The translations under genes were made by a program, and so were the position numbers. DNA of 61,747 nt from Bradyrhizobium sp. 138 (lineage in GTDB: Bacteria > Pseudomonadota > Alphaproteobacteria > Rhizobiales > Xanthobacteraceae). Below are positions 36,669-45,375 of this stretch, piece by piece. The notes below the pieces were generated by a model. That model did not search any database, was not told the DNA's origin, and was given only the letters and a program-made list of their open reading frames with translations. How positions within the stretch are numbered: position 1 is the first letter of the stretch; every line of letters begins with the position of its first letter. The stretch is taken from contig NZ_JADPKT010000001.1 of assembly GCF_023074075.1 (NCBI RefSeq), forward strand, positions 1 to 61,747, in the 5' to 3' direction.

Positions 36669-38573
36669 TCAAGCCCGTATCGAGCCGGGCCACGCGATTA
36701 TCTGCCCTGACATCACAAGGCCATTGCGCCCGCTCTCCTTTGCGGCATATAGCGCCCTATCCGCAGCCGCTATCAATGACGCGCAATCGGCCTTGTCCGC
36801 AAGCGCCACATGCGTTGCGCCGCCAATGCTAACAGTGACCTGCTTGGACGGCGGGTTGAGCGTGTGCAGGATGCCGAGTTCCTGGATCGCTCGTTGAATT
36901 TGCTCGCCGACCAGCTTGCACCCTCCCGCATCAGTATTCGGTAACAGCAAGGCGAATTCCTCACCGCCGTACCGAGCCGCCACGTCCGCCGGCCGTCTTG
37001 CCTGTTCCGCCAGCACCCTGGCGATTGAGCGAAGACACGCGTCGCCGGCCTGGTGACCGTACTGATCGTTGAAGCTCTTGAAATGATCGACGTCGATCAG
37101 CAACAGCGATAACGGCGCGACGTCGCGTCTGGCCCGATCCCATTCCGCCGCCAGCCGCTCGTCGAAGTGCCTGCGGTTTGCCAATGCCGTCAGGCCATCC
37201 GAAATCGCGAGAGCCGAGAGCTTATCCTCCAGATCCTTGCGTTCAGTCATGTCGCGCGAGATCGCCACCACGCCGTTGATATCTCCACTCTGCGGACTCC
37301 TGGTGACGCGCAGCGCAGTTTCGATCCAGACCTCGCTTCTTTCGCGATGACGGGTGCGATAGGTAATTCTCGCCTCTTCGGCTTCGCCGTCCATCAACGC
37401 GGAGATCGCTTGCTCAACCCGAGCCAAGTCCGCGGGATTGATCCCGGCTAGGGTTGACGTATTCACCAACTCGTTCGGAGCCCAGCCAAGAACCCGAGCG
37501 CTAGATGGCGACGCATAGAGAACCTGTCTATCGATCCCGATGCGCATCACCATATCTCCCGACTGCTCTGCGAGGAGGCGAAAATCCGCTTCCTTGGCGA
37601 CCAGAGCTGCGGCCATCTTTTGCCGCCGGTGCAGCTGATGCACCAGCAAGAGTCCCGCAACCCCCAGCCCTGCTGTCAGCCCCAGGACCGCAGCCGTGCG
37701 CCCCAGAGCGGCTCTGCGCCATGGGGCCAAGACGTCGTCTTCGGATTCCGTAGCAACCACGAGAACCGGGTAGCGACTGCTCTGTTGATAAAAGCTCAGA
37801 CGCCGAACCCCGTCGAGAGGCGACGTGAAGTCGTAGGCGCCCGCGGCGGGCCGCTCGCGGAGGGTCCTAAAAAGCGGGGCGCTGGACAGATCGCGACCTG
37901 TGTATCCGTTGTCCGGGCTACGTGCGAGGACAACGCCGTCTGCGGTCGCCAGCGCAACTGAACCATTCCGGCCAATGTCGAACCCGCCATAAAACTGCAG
38001 AAAATAGGCAACGTCGATTGTCGTAAGGGCGACGCCGGCAAAACTGCCGTCAGGATGATTGAAGCGCCTTGACGCGGGGATGATCCATTGCCCGGCTGAT
38101 CGACTCCTCACCGGATGTCCAATGAAGGTTCCCCGGTCAGCTACGACACGATGATGCTGGAAATACTCCCGGTCGCTGTTGTTGAGACCGGCGAATTCCA
38201 CGGACTCGCTGGTTGCGAGCCAGCGCCCCGTCTCATCGTAGATGAACACTGCCCGGATTCGATTCGCAGCCTTGCGCCGGGAAAGAAAGGCCTGAATCTT
38301 GGCAATTGCCGTAGGGCCAGTTCCTTCCAGTTCGAGCTGGCCGACCAGCACATTTAGAACAGTGTCCGTGAGCTCGAAAGTGTCGTCCGCGTGTTGCGTC
38401 AGCGATCGGGCCAGATTGGCCATGTCCGTTTCGGAGCTCTTCAGCGTCGCCTGTCGCGAGGACCACTCCCGCCAACCACTGACTGCGACAATCGCCACGC
38501 AGGCGACCGCCACAAATACGGATGCCCAGAATGTCAGACGGCCTTGGCGAAATTCGCTGCGGTGATCGGACAA
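36669..38573 (-). CDS. Membrane diguanylate cyclase (Cache-PAS-GGDEF)
   Basis: A 634-residue sensor enzyme that makes c-di-GMP from two GTP. Order: membrane segment (about 15-35), a periplasmic double-Cache-like sensor (to about 280), second membrane segment (AAVLGLTAGLGVAGLLLVHQ), a PAS domain (about 325-445) and a GGDEF domain with intact active site GGEEF near residue 533. RPAD, five residues before GGEEF, is the product-inhibition I-site. It lies 203 bp downstream of the PilZ glycosyltransferase on the same strand, so it probably supplies c-di-GMP to that enzyme. The ligand sensed is unknown. Confidence 0.92.
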   Translation of the reverse strand: MSDHRSEFRQGRLTFWASVFVAVACVAIVAVSGWREWSSRQATLKSSETDMANLARSLTQHADDTFELTDTVLNVLVGQLELEGTGPTAIAKIQAFLSRRKAANRIRAVFIYDETGRWLATSESVEFAGLNNSDREYFQHHRVVADRGTFIGHPVRSRSAGQWIIPASRRFNHPDGSFAGVALTTIDVAYFLQFYGGFDIGRNGSVALATADGVVLARSPDNGYTGRDLSSAPLFRTLRERPAAGAYDFTSPLDGVRRLSFYQQSSRYPVLVVATESEDDVLAPWRRAALGRTAAVLGLTAGLGVAGLLLVHQLHRRQKMAAALVAKEADFRLLAEQSGDMVMRIGIDRQVLYASPSSARVLGWAPNELVNTSTLAGINPADLARVEQAISALMDGEAEEARITYRTRHRERSEVWIETALRVTRSPQSGDINGVVAISRDMTERKDLEDKLSALAISDGLTALANRRHFDERLAAEWDRARRDVAPLSLLLIDVDHFKSFNDQYGHQAGDACLRSIARVLAEQARRPADVAARYGGEEFALLLPNTDAGGCKLVGEQIQRAIQELGILHTLNPPSKQVTVSIGGATHVALADKADCASLIAAADRALYAAKESGRNGLVMSGQIIAWPGSIRA

Positions 38574-38776
38574 AAGATGTTTCCTCCACCCTGAAACCCA
38601 AGACGACTCGGGTTATGACAGGCGTGCCCATTTTCGGTTGAGGTTTGTGGCAGAACATGGAAGGCGGCTCACCGCATCCAGACCCGGCTCGTATCGATCG
38701 ACAGCTCGCGGACCAGTCGATGAGCACAAGGCCCAATACCGTCAGTTCAGTCGATGACCTTGAGCACCCAAGCCGG

Positions 38777-40927
38777 CTAAAGCGAGGTTCTGGTGAAACA
38801 TGTCGGATGCAGGCTCCGAACTCCGGCGAGATGTTCCAAATCGCCGATCCGCGGTTGCGGCCGGATGAGGAAGCTCTCAGCCGGCAAACGCTCAGCCGGC
38901 AAAGGCGCCGCGGATTTCTTGCTACCTGTCTCAATCTGAGGCAACGGCGCTGCCATTGACCAGATGCTCTTGAGCATCGTCCTGTTCACCGACCACGCGA
39001 TAATACTGCTCTCCTTCAGGCGGGCGACGGTAAAGAGCTTGCGGATCAACAGGTCTCGTTCAAGCGACTGCGGCAATTTGAACTGCACCCCGACGAGCTG
39101 ACCTCTTTGTTGTACGATCATCGCGTCGATCCAGCCCGCCTGCATGATGTGTACGCGCAGCGGTTCTCCGCTGCGTGGACAGGCGATGCCGGAGTCGAGC
39201 AGGACGCCAGCGCCGGAAAGGGAGATGTTGCTCATGCGCCCGGAAAGCAGCTCACCGGTCTCAGTATGGATCCGGACTGATTCGTCGACATCGAAGCGTT
39301 CCTCGGAACGTCCCATCCGCGCCTGCAGCGAGGTCATGCAGACGAAGAAGAGCACGACGATGTTCACGACCGACCAGAAGGCGACCATCGGCAAAGCGGC
39401 CGGATGATCGATGATCCGCCATTCTGGGATGGTATTCAGAACGAGGCCAACAACCGTCAACGCCATCAAGGCCGCCGACGGCCAGAATATCTCCGCGGCA
39501 TAGCTTGCGCTCCGTGCGGCGGCTCCCTTGGGCGTCACTCTGAACGCATGTCCCTTCGGCTTGACGAGAGTCCCGAGCACGGTCGGTAGAATCTTGAAGC
39601 TCTGGATGGTCGCCGACACCTGAGCAGCGAGTGGAAAATGCACGTGTGGCGCGAACCAGGAGATACCGCCGTTGAGCGCCAGGATCGCGGGAAACAAGTA
39701 ATAGAAGACCGACTCAGGGGTGACGTCGACGACAGGCGCGAGGCCGGTCCACATGAACACGATCGGAACCAACACGACCATGAGCGCCCGCAAGCCCAAT
39801 GAGAGCCAATGCGTCGGAAAGAAGAGGAGCCGATGCATCAAGCTCAGTCCGGGCCCGAGCGGGCCGTCGGCAAGATACAGGGTCTGGATCGCGCCACGCG
39901 CCCAGCGTTGCCGTTGCACAAAAAAGGCACCAAGGCTTTCTGGCGCCAATCCAATTGCCAGCGGTTCGCAAAGATAACGGGTGACGTATCCTTTGCGCAG
40001 CAGGACCAACGTCAGCAGGATGTCTTCCGTAATGGACTGGGTCGGCAAGGAATCGCCCACCGCGCGGAGTGCTGCACGGCGGGTGACGGAGTTGGATCCA
40101 CAACAAAAAGCACCATCCCAGCCGTCGCGCGCGGGCATGATGGAATCGAAGAAGAACCGTTGTTCGTCCGGCAGCCCCCTGTGCAGGCCGAGATTCGCCT
40201 GCATCGGGTCCTCATTGTAGAAGGAGTGCGGGATCTGAACGATTCCGATCTTTGGGTCGGCGAAGAAGCCCATTGTACGCATCAGGAAATTGCGCTGCGG
40301 CACGAAGTCCGCGTCAAAGATCGCGAAGAACTCGCCATGCGTCATTGTCAGCGCATGATTGATATTGCCTGCTTTCGCATTCAAATTGTCGGAACGGGTG
40401 AGATACCCGGCACCCTTGCGCTGGCAGAGTTCCTTGAGCCAGGGCCTGCGACCATCATCCAGGACCCAGACCTGGAAGTTTGGATAGTCCAGACACAGTG
40501 CGCCCGTGATCGTCTTTTCCAGCACCTCGAACGGCTCGTCATAGGTTGGGATGAAGACGTCGACCGAGGGCAGCTCATCATCCGGCAGGCCGCGAAGCCG
40601 ACGTTCGTGCTGATCTGCCTCGCTGCGGCGATCGGTCCTGCGAAGGAAGGTCAGATAGAGAATGAACTGATCCGTGAAGGTCAGGAGTTCAACGAAGAGA
40701 CAGAACCAGATCCAGCCGACCTGATACCAGGTCCCGCTTGCCGGCAGCACCGTGGTGAAGATACGCCATTCGAGATAGCGGGCAACGACAAGCCAGACCG
40801 CAACAAAAATCGCGACACGCGCCCAAAGGCGCGCGGCTGCAAAGGTCGGCGCCAACAGATACATCGCCGCAAAGACACCCAGCATCGGCGCGAACAGCTG
40901 AGCGAGAGATAGAGTCATGACCTGCAC
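38777..40927 (-). CDS. Processive GT2 glycan synthase with PilZ domain (BcsA-like)
   Basis: A 716-residue inner-membrane enzyme that polymerises and extrudes a polysaccharide. The catalytic domain has VDVFIPTYDEP, VLDDGRRPW, FDADFVPQ (DxD), SITEDILLT (TED) and QRQRW, flanked by about eight membrane segments. A PilZ domain near residues 537-640 has the c-di-GMP-binding motifs RSEER and NISLSGAG. The tail is Pro/Ala-rich. It resembles BcsA, but no bcsB, bcsZ or bcsC lies nearby; instead an HlyD-like gene precedes it, as for rhizobial mixed-linkage glucan synthase BgsA or alginate Alg8/Alg44. The product is therefore undetermined. ATG 40918 is an alternative start. Confidence 0.88.
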   Translation of the reverse strand: MQVMTLSLAQLFAPMLGVFAAMYLLAPTFAAARLWARVAIFVAVWLVVARYLEWRIFTTVLPASGTWYQVGWIWFCLFVELLTFTDQFILYLTFLRRTDRRSEADQHERRLRGLPDDELPSVDVFIPTYDEPFEVLEKTITGALCLDYPNFQVWVLDDGRRPWLKELCQRKGAGYLTRSDNLNAKAGNINHALTMTHGEFFAIFDADFVPQRNFLMRTMGFFADPKIGIVQIPHSFYNEDPMQANLGLHRGLPDEQRFFFDSIMPARDGWDGAFCCGSNSVTRRAALRAVGDSLPTQSITEDILLTLVLLRKGYVTRYLCEPLAIGLAPESLGAFFVQRQRWARGAIQTLYLADGPLGPGLSLMHRLLFFPTHWLSLGLRALMVVLVPIVFMWTGLAPVVDVTPESVFYYLFPAILALNGGISWFAPHVHFPLAAQVSATIQSFKILPTVLGTLVKPKGHAFRVTPKGAAARSASYAAEIFWPSAALMALTVVGLVLNTIPEWRIIDHPAALPMVAFWSVVNIVVLFFVCMTSLQARMGRSEERFDVDESVRIHTETGELLSGRMSNISLSGAGVLLDSGIACPRSGEPLRVHIMQAGWIDAMIVQQRGQLVGVQFKLPQSLERDLLIRKLFTVARLKESSIIAWSVNRTMLKSIWSMAAPLPQIETGSKKSAAPLPAERLPAESFLIRPQPRIGDLEHLAGVRSLHPTCFTRTSL

Positions 40928-40939
40928 GGAATTTCTCGC

Positions 40940-42220
40940 TCACAGGGATGACTGGTTGAGGTCCAGCCGAGCGGTCAGCCATTTCAGCTTCGAGCTGACC
41001 AAGCGAAGCAGGCCGTCGGCTCTGCGCTCGAAGCGCACTTCGGCCAACCGACCGATATCGCAGGAGCCGTTGTGGTCGGCCGCCGTCTCGTTGGGCGGTA
41101 ACGAGATCTCAACGGTGATATTGCCCGGATCAGGCCGCGGCACCCGAGCCGCGAGCAGTCGATCATCGGCGTACGCCGCCGAGCCGCGAACTTGCCGGAC
41201 CAGGCCGGTCTTCCACTCTCGACTCCCGATCAGGCGGACAGTCGCCGCATCTCCGGCCTTGATCTTCTCGAAATCGCGCTCGGGCAGTTCAACAACGATG
41301 AATCGGCGTTCGCAATCCGCAAAATCGAAGACCGATTGCCCTTCCGTGACCATCGAGCCGGGGCTGGCCGCGACCGACCAGACCACATGGGCTGCAGGCA
41401 ACGATAGATCGTAGTGTTGAAGGCGATCAAGTCGAGCGCGTTCCTCTGCGATTTCTGCGGCCAGCTGTGCGGAACGTGAGCTGTTCTGCAGCAGGTCCGT
41501 CTCGAGCTCCTGGCGGCGGAGAACAAGCCGCTCGCGCTGCTGCTGAGAATAGGGCACGTCATTGGCATCGCCACGAAGATAAATGCCCCTCTCGGCCGCC
41601 GCCAACTCGGTCTTGAAGCGCTGCAGGCGTTCATCGGCCATCTGGCATCGCGTTGCGGTTGCCTCCTGAGACGCTCGGGCCTCGGCCGAACGGATCTGTG
41701 AACTGATGCCGAGCTTAACGAGCCTCTCCATCCGGCCCGCGACATCGTTCCGCTGCCGCGCCTCGGCGAGACAGCCGCCTCTTTCAGCCTCTGTTTCTCC
41801 GATCTCGTGGCTCAAGCGCGCCATCGCCCCCAAACGATAGTCCTCGCTGCGCTCGCCGAGCTTGCGATCGAGCTCGGCGATTTCCTGAAGTTGCCGACGG
41901 GTGAGCTCTGCGCGTTTGGTGGACATGGCAAGCTGCTGATCGAGGTCCATGAGGTGCCGGCGATCCGACGAACGCGCCTCGACCAGCGACACGAGCCGAG
42001 TGCGCTGGAAATATTCACCTTTGCGTGGAAGTTCAGGCGCGAGCTGACCTGCGATCGGTGCAGTCACTCGCATGAGCTCGGCGTTGACGAAGGCGGAGGG
42101 AGCTATTCTGTAGGTCACATACGGCAACAGGGCCCATCCGCTCAGAGCGATGATGCCGAGCGCCACGGATCGCCGGACAGTTCGGCTACGAATGAAGCGT
42201 TCGACATACAAGCGGGCCAC
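40940..42220 (-). CDS. HlyD-like membrane-fusion protein partner of the glycan synthase
   Basis: A 426-residue protein with one N-terminal membrane segment (SVALGIIALSGWALLPYV), a biotinyl-lipoyl-like half (LMRVTAPIAGQL), a long coiled coil (about residues 90-250) and the second lipoyl half plus beta-barrel (VVWSVAASPGSMVTEGQS, FIVVELPERDFEKIKAGD). The stop is only 12 bp before the synthase start, so the pair is one operon. It probably guides the nascent polymer through the periplasm, in the manner proposed for BgsB or Alg44. No ABC transporter or outer-membrane gene is present next to it. Start is GTG 42220. Confidence 0.85.
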   Translation of the reverse strand: MARLYVERFIRSRTVRRSVALGIIALSGWALLPYVTYRIAPSAFVNAELMRVTAPIAGQLAPELPRKGEYFQRTRLVSLVEARSSDRRHLMDLDQQLAMSTKRAELTRRQLQEIAELDRKLGERSEDYRLGAMARLSHEIGETEAERGGCLAEARQRNDVAGRMERLVKLGISSQIRSAEARASQEATATRCQMADERLQRFKTELAAAERGIYLRGDANDVPYSQQQRERLVLRRQELETDLLQNSSRSAQLAAEIAEERARLDRLQHYDLSLPAAHVVWSVAASPGSMVTEGQSVFDFADCERRFIVVELPERDFEKIKAGDAATVRLIGSREWKTGLVRQVRGSAAYADDRLLAARVPRPDPGNITVEISLPPNETAADHNGSCDIGRLAEVRFERRADGLLRLVSSKLKWLTARLDLNQSSL

Positions 42221-42911
42221 GACTGAATCTCCAATGCGCTTTGGTCGCTACGCCTGCCTCAGCGAAGGCAAGCCAATCGCCGCGGCCCGCCCAGCATTGT
42301 CATGAAGTCTGCGCCTGAGGCACTGAGCCATCCGGCAGCATTGCTGCTAGCCGAAATCGGGGTCGTCGCGATCGCAGACTCGTCTTCGCAACCATGAGAC
42401 GTGTACCTAGGTTTCACCACATTAGGTTAATTTGTGTCAAAACCGGAAGACTACGGCCCGAACAGAGATCGAGATGTGTCGGCGCGCCATTGGCAGCGAT
42501 CTTCTCCACTTGGACGCGCGATAGCGATTTTCAGGAAAAAGATGAAACGGCCCGCAATCACCTGAAAGCGATCTTCTCGAAGACGGACGCACCGCCAGTC
42601 GGAGCAGGGCACGCTCGTTTCTCAGGTGGGGTGAGCGAGCGTCTGCTGAGAAAGGCGCCGCGGGAGCCGATTGTGAGATGACGTTGACCCTGCCGTTCCA
42701 GAGCGTTCACTGCAAACGGGGCAACATCAGCACTAGGTAGCGATGCGCGATCATGTGAGGCGCTAACAGGATGCGCGGGGCCGGCAAGACGGTTCGGGCT
42801 TTGAAATACCGTCCGTCAAGCAATGTTCGCGCGAAGCGTTTCTGGATGGAGCGATCCCACGATCCAGCTGCCAGCTCGAACGTTCAGGACAAAAAATCGA
42901 CCGGGATCGAC
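42221..42911. other. Gene-poor left border of the accessory island
   Basis: About 690 bp upstream of the glycan-synthase operon. It probably contains that operon's promoter close to 42221-42420; beyond that I see no supported gene. It marks the change from ordered operons to decayed genes. Confidence 0.45.
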
Positions 42912-43307
42912 CTACAGCTTCGTCTGCTGAGCAGAGCCAGCGATCATGTGAAAGCGGCGGGCGAGATCGGCCCAAATAGCATCGACCGCTTGGTGCCCGC
43001 CCGCGTTCTTCGTTCCCCAATTGCCGGTGTGAGGGACTCCATAGATCTCGGTGGGCCCCAGACGTGTGTGCGCGGAGGGAATGCAGGCCTCCCGCCATGC
43101 CAGCCTCGCCAAGCCGAGGGCGGAGCGGACGGAATCGAATGTCTTACCACCAAGGCACAGCGCCATCCGCGGCTCCACGATGTGGAGCTGAGGGAGCGTG
43201 TAGGCTACGGCGCAGGCGCGCAGATCCTTGATTGGGACGCTGCTGCTCATCCTGCCCGGCTTAATAAAGACCAGCACGTTGGTGGCATAGGTTTGAGCAC
43301 AGACCAA
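42912..43307 (-). pseudogene. Uracil-DNA glycosylase superfamily fragment
   Basis: A 131-residue frame matching only the C-terminal half of the uracil-DNA-glycosylase fold: LHIVEPRMALCLGGKTFDSV, then GVPHTGNWGTKNAGGH, which resembles the family's second catalytic loop (HTG/HPS type). The N-terminal half with the first motif is missing, and nothing upstream restores it. I read this as a truncated gene. It could also be a short stand-alone relative, since the frame itself is open. Confidence 0.45.
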
Positions 43308-43413
43308 GATGCTGCGCCAACAGGCGCTTCAGATTTTGGTTGGTTGCAAGAGAGGCGTCCTGTCCCGTGAGCGCGCGATCGGCACGCTGTTTCGCATCAT
43401 CGTTGCGCCGGAG

Positions 43414-43605
43414 CTAATCTTCAGACGCCCAATCCTGCCCAATGATCATGAGGTCTGCATGCAGACGACAGGCCGACTTGGTCCAGGACACGACAAAGTC
43501 GAAGTCCCAGCTGCCGCCGTCATACTGATGCAAATGATGATAGCGCCCATCGGCCTCTGCCCGGCGCTTTGCGACCAGCATCGCCATGGCCGCCTGCTTG
43601 TCCAT
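43414..43605 (-). CDS. 63-residue protein of unknown function
   Basis: A small soluble protein beginning MDKQAAMAMLVAKRRAEADG, with an aromatic/His-rich middle (YHHLHQYDGGSWDFDF). A perfect GAGGAGG lies six bases before ATG 43605, which strongly supports translation. A decayed copy of the same gene, with about five bases lost, is at 50393-50489. In both places it sits beside a vapBC locus and the end of a second vapC gene, so it belongs to a duplicated block. Function unknown. Confidence 0.65.
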   Translation of the reverse strand: MDKQAAMAMLVAKRRAEADGRYHHLHQYDGGSWDFDFVVSWTKSACRLHADLMIIGQDWASED

Positions 43606-43675
43606 TCCATGCCTCCTCGTTGTGCTTTCCGGACTACTTGCGGCACCGCGGGAATCTTGGACTGGTGAGGGCATT

Positions 43676-43739
43676 GGTTCGCGCCTGCCGATACAGAATG
43701 ACCGGAACTCCCGGAACAAGTTGGTTCAGGAAGAAATCG
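43676..43739 (-). pseudogene. 3' remnant of a vapC-type toxin gene
   Basis: The last 20 codons of a copy of the toxin at 50584-51156 (FLNQLVPGVPVILYR against FLNQLVPGVPIILYR). It is joined directly to the stop codon of the intact vapC at 43740, so this is a recombination junction. Confidence 0.75.
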
Positions 43740-44135
43740 TCAGGCGTCAGCGGAAAGGATACCGGTGTGGATGAAATCATCACCCTTGAATAACAAAGGC
43801 TCGCCAGTGCTCTTGGCGAGTGCGTAAGCAAAGCAGTCGCCAAAATTTAGTCTGGCAGGATGGCCGCTGCCCTTGCCAAAATCGCGATAGGCCTCGCGCG
43901 CGACTTGCGCCTGAGCCCCAGTCACAGCTTCGATCGAAATCTGTGCTTCCTTCATCAGCTCGTCGAAACGACGGCTGGCTATAGGATCGCGGCTGGCATC
44001 GATCACGACGGCCGCCTCGACGAAATTCGCAGCGGACATGCGTCGGATCGAATGATTTTCGATCGCAAGTGCGAAGCGCTGTGCCTCGGATTCACCGCGC
44101 AGGATGGCAATCAGCGCAGATGTATCGATGATCAT
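43740..44135 (-). CDS. vapC: VapC-type PIN-domain ribonuclease toxin
   Basis: A 131-residue PIN-domain protein that would cleave RNA and stop growth when freed from its antitoxin. The acidic site is complete: first Asp in MIIDTSALIAIL, Glu in NFVEAAVVID, and Asp residues in LNFGDCFAYALA and FKGDDF. The start overlaps the antitoxin stop by four bases (ATGA), the standard VapBC arrangement. Its 3' end abuts a remnant of another vapC gene. A broken copy of this same toxin, 33 residues long, lies at 50039-50140. Confidence 0.9.
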   Translation of the reverse strand: MIIDTSALIAILRGESEAQRFALAIENHSIRRMSAANFVEAAVVIDASRDPIASRRFDELMKEAQISIEAVTGAQAQVAREAYRDFGKGSGHPARLNFGDCFAYALAKSTGEPLLFKGDDFIHTGILSADA

Positions 44136-44386
44136 CGAGGCAGTCCGCGCTCGTCGTAGAGCAGATCGCCGTGATCGGCCGAGCGGTACGGTTCTTTCAG
44201 GCGCTTGGCGCAATCCTGACCGATCTTCAGCAAACGATCGGATAGACCCGCGCCTTGCTCGCGACGAACCCGCTCCAGCCGCTCACGAATAGCATTCGTG
44301 ACCGCAGCGGTCAGCGTCTCTCCTGTCCGCTGTGCCAGCTCGGTCGCTAGTTCATGCGCCTCGGGATTCTTGATGTTTAAGCTCAC
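44132..44386 (-). CDS. vapB: VapB-type antitoxin
   Basis: An 84-residue protein of the PSK-operon/VapB family: N-terminal DNA-binding strand (SLNIKNPEAHELATELAQ), then a helical part that covers the toxin (DCAKRLKEP, DHGDLLYDERGLPR). GTG 44386 has AAGG six bases before it. It should neutralise the toxin at 43740 and repress the operon through the repeats just upstream. A frameshifted copy is at 50137-50392. Confidence 0.88.
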   Translation of the reverse strand: MSLNIKNPEAHELATELAQRTGETLTAAVTNAIRERLERVRREQGAGLSDRLLKIGQDCAKRLKEPYRSADHGDLLYDERGLPR

Positions 44387-44392
44387 ATTCCA

Positions 44393-44423
44393 CCTTCTAC
44401 CAGAACTTATATACCTTTCTACC
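44393..44423 (-). promoter_or_regulatory. Probable vapBC promoter/operator
   Basis: On the minus strand GGTAGAAAGG and GGTAGAAGG form a direct repeat (44414-44423 and 44393-44401) around TATATAA, a good -10-like sequence. This fits an autoregulated toxin-antitoxin operator. Confidence 0.5.
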
Positions 44424-44488
44424 AATCGATTCAAGCCTACCCGGCGGGACTCTGCTCAAACCTGACTGAAAAGCTTCAGTGAAGCGCC

Positions 44489-44880
44489 CTACTGAAGAGG
44501 ATCCGCGCGGCGCTGCTCGATCTCCGCGAAGCTCTCCCCCTGTTATCGCCATGGTCGCCGTCTGCCCCGTGTAAGTCTGCCACCGGCGGATGGCGACATC
44601 GACATAGAGCGGATCCAATTCAATCGCGCGCGCCCGCCTCCGGCACTTCTGTGCGGCCATGATGGTCGTGCCGGATCCGGAGAACGGGTCGAGCACGATG
44701 TCGCCGCGACGCGAACAATCCTTGATGGCATCGATCACGAGTGCAGTCGGCTTTACCGTCGGGTGCATCTCGAGTTCGGCGTCCCGTCCCGAACGAAAGC
44801 TGTTCGCGCCGGCATAGTCCCAGACATTGGTGCGATAGCGGCCGTGCTTGCCGAGCTCGATCGTGTTCACGTGCGGCCCC
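44489..44880 (-). pseudogene. DNA methyltransferase 3' fragment, copy A
   Basis: Nearly identical in protein sequence to the last 130 residues of the intact methyltransferase at 52789 (NTIELGKHGRYRTNVWDYAG, LDPFSGSGTTIMAAQKC). The N-terminal ParB and DPPY regions are absent. An extra G in the GGGGGAG run shifts the frame before the natural stop at 44489-44491. It lies directly upstream of the vapBC promoter. Confidence 0.82.
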
Positions 44881-45037
44881 TGGCAAGGGCGACGCTTCAT
44901 CGCAATCAGCTATGTCCACGCCTACGACACTCGGACCGGTCTGCCAATGTTCCGTCGATCCGCTCTTACTCCGACACATCCCTAGGTAAGCCAGACACCT
45001 TCGCCCATTCGGGAGGCAAGCTATTGCGCCTCCGGAG

Positions 45038-45375
45038 CTAGCTCACCAGGAAATTGCCATTGTGTAAGGTACCAGTGGCGTTTTGCAGACTGATCTCCAT
45101 ATCGCCTGCTCCGTCGCCATCGATATCGATCTGGAGGGCGTCATTGCCCGGACCGAAATTCAGCAAATGAGCGGACGCCTGGTTACCGCCAAGGAGGTCG
45201 GCGCTTTCCACGACTCGATGTGACCTCCTGCCACGCCAATACCCGAGAAGGTAAAGCTGTCGTTGCCTGCGTCGAAACTGTGAATGGTATCCGCAGCACC
45301 AGCGGCGGAATCTGCGATGCTGAGGAAGCGGAAGTTGTCATGACCCGCGCTGGCGAAGATCTCATCCGCACAGCA
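45038..45375 (-). pseudogene. RTX / serralysin-C-terminus-like remnant
   Basis: Two adjacent frames together read like the calcium-binding C-terminal region of type-I-secreted proteins: SAGHDNFRF, FDAGNDSFTFSGIG in one frame, then NFGPGNDALQIDIDGDG and a short tail NGNFLVS in another. A frameshift near 45180 and the lack of any upstream catalytic domain show decay. It is not obviously derived from the hydrolase at 13909. Confidence 0.55.

Noticed and set aside
38777..42220. Cellulose synthase operon
   Set aside because: The synthase resembles BcsA, but bcsB, bcsZ and bcsC are missing and an HlyD-like partner is present, so the product is left open.
42771..43370. 199-residue plus-strand frame
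   Set aside because: The opposite strand shows uracil-DNA-glycosylase-like motifs, so this frame is a shadow.
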